DNA of 64,000 nt from Terriglobia bacterium (GTDB taxonomy: Bacteria; Acidobacteriota; Terriglobia; Terriglobales; SCQP01): assembly GCA_021323595.1 (NCBI GenBank), contig JAJPKR010000042.1, positions 62,001-126,000 of the forward strand, given 5' to 3'. The first letter of the stretch is position 1. Each line of letters opens with the position of its first letter. Under the pieces are notes generated by a model that worked only from the letters and a program-made list of their open reading frames with translations, was not told the DNA's origin and made no database searches. The translations under genes were made by a program, and so were the position numbers. Shown here piece after piece: positions 61,467-64,000 of the stretch.

Positions 61467-61913
61467 GTGCCGCCCGCCCGCGACAAGACGCTCCGCCGTG
61501 AGGGCCGCGCCGCCGCGCTGCAGATGCTCTACGCCATGGAGCTGAACGGGCAGCCGGCCGAGCAGGTCGAGGGCTGGTACGCGGAGAACCATCCGCTGCC
61601 GCTGGCCGCGCGCCAATTCAGCCATGAACTGCTGCACGGCGCCGTGGCCCAGCGCCCGGAAGCCGAAGCGCTCTATTCCGCGCATCTGCGCCACTGGCGG
61701 CCGGAGCGGCTCAGCGTAATCGACCGGTGCCTGTTGTGGCTGGCGGCGAGCGAGCTGCTCGGCGAGCGGTTCGTGCCGCTGCCGGTGCTGGTGGATGAGT
61801 ACGTGCGTTTGGCCAAGCGCTATTCGCGGCCGGAGGCGGTGCCGTTCATGAACGCCATCGTGGAAGCCATGGCACGGGCGCGGCGCGCGGCGCCGGCGGC
61901 GCCGCCCTCCTGA
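61467..61913 (+). CDS. nusB: Transcription antitermination factor NusB
   Basis: A 148-aa all-helical protein starting at GTG 61467, 2 nt after the OsmC gene. It has REGRAAALQMLYAMELNGQP near the start, SVIDRCLLWLAASELL in the middle and LVDEYVRLAKRYS, the conserved NusB helices. Together with S10 it acts in rRNA antitermination. Neighbours commonly seen with nusB (ribH) are absent here. Confidence 0.9.
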   Translation: MPPARDKTLRREGRAAALQMLYAMELNGQPAEQVEGWYAENHPLPLAARQFSHELLHGAVAQRPEAEALYSAHLRHWRPERLSVIDRCLLWLAASELLGERFVPLPVLVDEYVRLAKRYSRPEAVPFMNAIVEAMARARRAAPAAPPS

Positions 61914-61974
61914 ACCGCGCGGCGGCGGGACCGCCCGCGCGGCACCGCGGCGGGCGCGGCGGCGGGCGCCGCAC

Positions 61975-62679
61975 CTAGGCGGGCAGCTCCGGCGGCAAAC
62001 CCAAGCGGCGGCACACGGCCGCGGCGAGGCGGCGGCAGCGAGGCGCGGGAAACTCGAAGACGCGGCCGCGCACCGTCTCCAGGTGGGGCTGCAATTCGCG
62101 GCGCAGCAAGGCGCGGCCGCGATGCAGCCGCACCTTGACGTTGACGCGCGAGAGGCGCAGGCACGCGGCCACTTCCTCGGTGCTCATCTCCTCGATGTCG
62201 CGCATGACCACCACCGTGCGATACCGCGCCGGCAGGCGATCCACCGCAGCCTCCAAGCGGCGGCCGAGCTCGGCGCGGGCGGCTTCCTGCTCGGGATCGG
62301 CGACAGGGGCGGCGAGGGCCGGTGCGGCGCCGGGTTCCGGCTCGGGCAGCGGCACGAAGCGGCGCCGCAGGCGCACGCGCTTCAAGGCGGCGTGAATGGC
62401 GATGCGGGCCAGCCAGGTCGAGAGGCGGGCGCGGCCGGCGAACTCGCCCAGGTGCACATAGGCGGAAACGTAGGCTTCCTGCAACACCTCCTCCGCCTCG
62501 GCGTCGTCGCGCAAGATCGAGCGCACGATGCGATAAAGGCGGCGATTGTAACGCCGCATGAGCAGGTCGAAGGCCGCCGCGTCGCCGCGCAGCACGCGCC
62601 CGACCAGCGTTGCCTCCGTCGCCGCGTCCGCGGCGCCGCCCCGCCGCAGCGCCGCCTCGGTCGAAACCCACGTCGCCAT
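61975..62679 (-). CDS. ECF-family RNA polymerase sigma factor
   Basis: A 234-aa sigma70-family ECF protein. Start at 62679 was chosen. Region 2 has AFDLLMRRYNRRLYRIVRSI and DAEEVLQEAYVSAYVHL; region 4 has LPARYRTVVVMRDIEEMSTEE and LSRVNVKVRLHRGRALL. A longer region 2-4 linker (PEPEPGAAPALAAPVADPEQ) and a basic C-terminus are present. No anti-sigma factor gene is next to it. It is divergent from the DoxX-like gene, and a CGAACGTTCG palindrome (62701-62710) lies between. Confidence 0.88.
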   Translation of the reverse strand: MATWVSTEAALRRGGAADAATEATLVGRVLRGDAAAFDLLMRRYNRRLYRIVRSILRDDAEAEEVLQEAYVSAYVHLGEFAGRARLSTWLARIAIHAALKRVRLRRRFVPLPEPEPGAAPALAAPVADPEQEAARAELGRRLEAAVDRLPARYRTVVVMRDIEEMSTEEVAACLRLSRVNVKVRLHRGRALLRRELQPHLETVRGRVFEFPAPRCRRLAAAVCRRLGLPPELPA

Positions 62680-62700
62680 GACTCCTATCAGAGCCGCGAG

Positions 62701-62710
62701 CGAACGTTCG
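62701..62710. promoter_or_regulatory. Perfect 10-bp palindrome between the sigma factor and DoxX-like genes
   Basis: CGAACGTTCG is a perfect palindrome in the 87-nt gap between the divergent genes. It could be a regulatory site for either; it is short enough to occur by chance in GC-rich DNA. Confidence 0.3.
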
Positions 62711-62766
62711 GTGACAGCGTAACCGGCGCGGCGCACCGGACTCTATCGGTCAGGAGGCAAACGAGC

Positions 62767-63171
62767 ATGGACCGAGTTTTGACCCCGGCCTGGTGGGCGC
62801 TGCGGCTGGGGTTGGGAATCACGACGTTCTTGGCCGGGCTGGATAAGTTCTTCAACCTCTTGACGAATTGGGGCATGTACTTGAGCCCGATGGCGGAGCG
62901 CTTCTTGCCGTTCTCCGCCGATACCCTCATGCACCTGGCGGGCGTGGTGGAGATGCTGGTCGGGCTGGCCATCCTGACGCGGTTTCCGCGCTCCGGCGCG
63001 TACGCGGCCGCAGCCTGGCTGCTCTCGATCGCCGCCAATCTGGTCACCGCAAATTTCTACGATCTGGCGCTGCGCGACGTGAATCTCGCCATCGCCGCCT
63101 TCGCCCTGGCGCGGCTGGCGGAACATCGCGGCGCGCAGGCAACGAGTTCCGCCGTTTCCACGGCGGCATAA
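62767..63171 (+). CDS. DoxX-like membrane protein
   Basis: A 134-aa protein with four predicted transmembrane helices (WWALRLGLGITTFLAGLDKF at the start, then MHLAGVVEMLVGLAILT, YAAAAWLLSIAANLVTANFY, and a final one). The first helix with GxxTFxAGxDK resembles DoxX/DoxD-type quinone or oxidoreductase accessory proteins. AGGAGG lies upstream. It is 19 nt before the secreted protein and probably co-transcribed, possibly under ECF control. Confidence 0.7.
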   Translation: MDRVLTPAWWALRLGLGITTFLAGLDKFFNLLTNWGMYLSPMAERFLPFSADTLMHLAGVVEMLVGLAILTRFPRSGAYAAAAWLLSIAANLVTANFYDLALRDVNLAIAAFALARLAEHRGAQATSSAVSTAA

Positions 63172-63190
63172 CGCACCAAGGAGAAACCCC

Positions 63191-63532
63191 ATGCTTCGCT
63201 TTCGTCCGTTCGCCGTTCTGCTCGCGCTGGCGCTCTTCGCCAGCATGGGCTTCGCCGAAACCTGGAATCACGCGACCATCGTGGACGCGGCTTGCGCCGC
63301 GAAGGCCAAAGCCGATCCGGCCGCGCATCCGGTGAGCTGCGCCTTGCAGTGCTCGTCCAAGGGCTTGGGCGTCTTCACCGCCGATGGGCAGTTCCTCAAG
63401 CTCGACCGGAACGGCACGCGCGAGGCGATCGCCATCCTGCGCCACAGCGCAAAGAAGAGCGGCGTGCAGGTGACGGTCAGGGGCGTGCGCCACGGCGACA
63501 CCATCGAAGTCACCAGCATCGCCGCGCTCTGA
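63191..63532 (+). CDS. Small secreted protein of unknown function
   Basis: A 113-aa protein with a signal peptide (FAVLLALALFASMGFAE) and a mature domain with Cys residues in VDAACAAKAKAD and CALQCSSKGLGVFT. The rest is beta-rich (TVRGVRHGDTIEVTSI). No family was recognised. It follows the DoxX-like gene by 19 nt and may share its transcript. Confidence 0.65.
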   Translation: MLRFRPFAVLLALALFASMGFAETWNHATIVDAACAAKAKADPAAHPVSCALQCSSKGLGVFTADGQFLKLDRNGTREAIAILRHSAKKSGVQVTVRGVRHGDTIEVTSIAAL

Positions 63533-63651
63533 TCACGCGCGGGGGCGGCGATAAACGACGAGCGGCGCGGGGCCTCGTTTTCGGCCTCGCCCCGCTCGCC
63601 GCTCGCCCCGCCGCGGCAGCGCGAGCCGCGACCCGCGCGGTGCGGGCGGGG

Positions 63652-63999
63652 CTAGCGCAAGGCAGCCCGCAGGCGGCGCTCGTCGCGGCGGAAGGCGGCG
63701 GTGCCGAGGCGGCAGACGTGGCGGCCGGCGGCGTTGGTGAAGACGAGCGTGAGGGCTTGCGGCTCGATGCCGGGGGGCACGTCGAAGAAGTACAAGTTGG
63801 CGAATTCGAAATACGGCCCGGCGGCGTCGCGCAGCCGCACCGGCGCCGGATCGGGGCGCGCGGCGCGGGGCAGCCAGCGGCGGCCGCCGGCGCGCAACTC
63901 CAGCGCGAAGCGGGCGCCGGCAACGGCGGCGGAATCAATGTAGAGCACGGCGAGGCCGCGGCAATCGGCGGCGACCGCGGCGAGCGCCGGCCGCGAACG
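63652..63999 (-). CDS. Partial gene of unknown function at the window edge
   Basis: The minus-strand frame is open from the right edge to a stop at 63652 (115 residues visible); the start lies outside. The peptide includes CRGLAVLYIDSAAVAGARFA, then PYFEFANLYFFDVPPGIEP and TLVFTNAAGRHVCRLGTAAF. The beta-rich, aromatic-patterned sequence suggests an extracytoplasmic domain, but no family was recognised. Confidence 0.45.
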   Translation of the reverse strand, partial: RSRPALAAVAADCRGLAVLYIDSAAVAGARFALELRAGGRRWLPRAARPDPAPVRLRDAAGPYFEFANLYFFDVPPGIEPQALTLVFTNAAGRHVCRLGTAAFRRDERRLRAALR

Positions 64000-64000
64000 T

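Overview
The window is a GC-rich chromosomal segment that reads as an acidobacterium (phylum Acidobacteriota). This rests on gene content, not on a marker tree: two tandem VWFA-domain secreted proteins and the remnant of a third, of a type common in Acidobacteria; an mraZ-led division/cell-wall cluster; an infC-rpmI-rplT-pheS-pheT operon; Gram-negative envelope genes (OmpA/Pal-like lipoprotein, LolA-like and DUF481-like proteins); and a MurE carrying the meso-diaminopimelate DNPR motif. No rRNA, tRNA, CRISPR array, prophage or intact transposase was found.

Layout. 1-5.4 kb (+): tail of a Gfo/Idh/MocA oxidoreductase, a Dph6-like ATP pyrophosphatase, and a four-gene MacAB/DevBCA-type ABC exporter. 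5.5-9.3 kb: zinc alcohol dehydrogenase (+) and GH15 glycoside hydrolase (-), whose stop codons interlock, then an 84-nt long-hairpin element and a methyltransferase (+). 9.3-19.9 kb (-): mraZ-rsmH-ftsL-ftsI-murE-murF-mraY-murD-ftsW, with a clear sigma70 promoter and four 10-bp-spaced MraZ boxes; the cluster stops at ftsW. 20.1-24.5 kb (-): infC (AUC start)-rpmI-rplT-pheS-pheT. 24.7-31.3 kb: HtrA protease (+), a response regulator and hybrid kinase pair (-), a membrane-anchored SDR (-) and a secreted M28 peptidase (+). 31.3-31.8 kb is gene-free and holds a possible IS21-type end. 31.8-37.8 kb (-): serA, a class V aminotransferase, an aldo/keto reductase, and an atypical NRAMP transporter coupled to a small membrane protein. 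37.9-43.8 kb is a decaying stretch: a DUF481-like protein, a multiply frameshifted P1-family peptidase, meaB, a frameshifted LolA-like gene, an M48 peptidase and a VWFA remnant with an in-frame amber codon. 43.9-46.3 kb: two DUF4142 paralogues split by a terminator, then DinB and TetR genes. 46.4-50.3 kb (+): ilvC-ilvB-ilvM-like and a GntR/FCD regulator, with a TetR-type palindrome at the ilvC promoter. 50.3-57.1 kb: TPR and Pal-like genes (-), uvrC and two small envelope proteins (+), mnmA and a cysteine desulfurase (-). 57.2-64 kb: the tandem VWFA pair (-), a CDF transporter with three tandem C-terminal domains (+), OsmC, nusB, an ECF sigma factor (-), a DoxX-like protein, a small secreted protein and an unknown partial gene.

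Functional links: mraZ to ftsW make and polymerise peptidoglycan at the septum; infC to pheT supply translation; the aminotransferase and serA are probably consecutive serine-biosynthesis steps; ilvC, ilvB and ilvM cover the first two common steps of branched-chain amino acid synthesis; the desulfurase feeds sulfur to MnmA for tRNA thiolation. Many large antisense reading frames in this GC-rich DNA are coding shadows and were left out.
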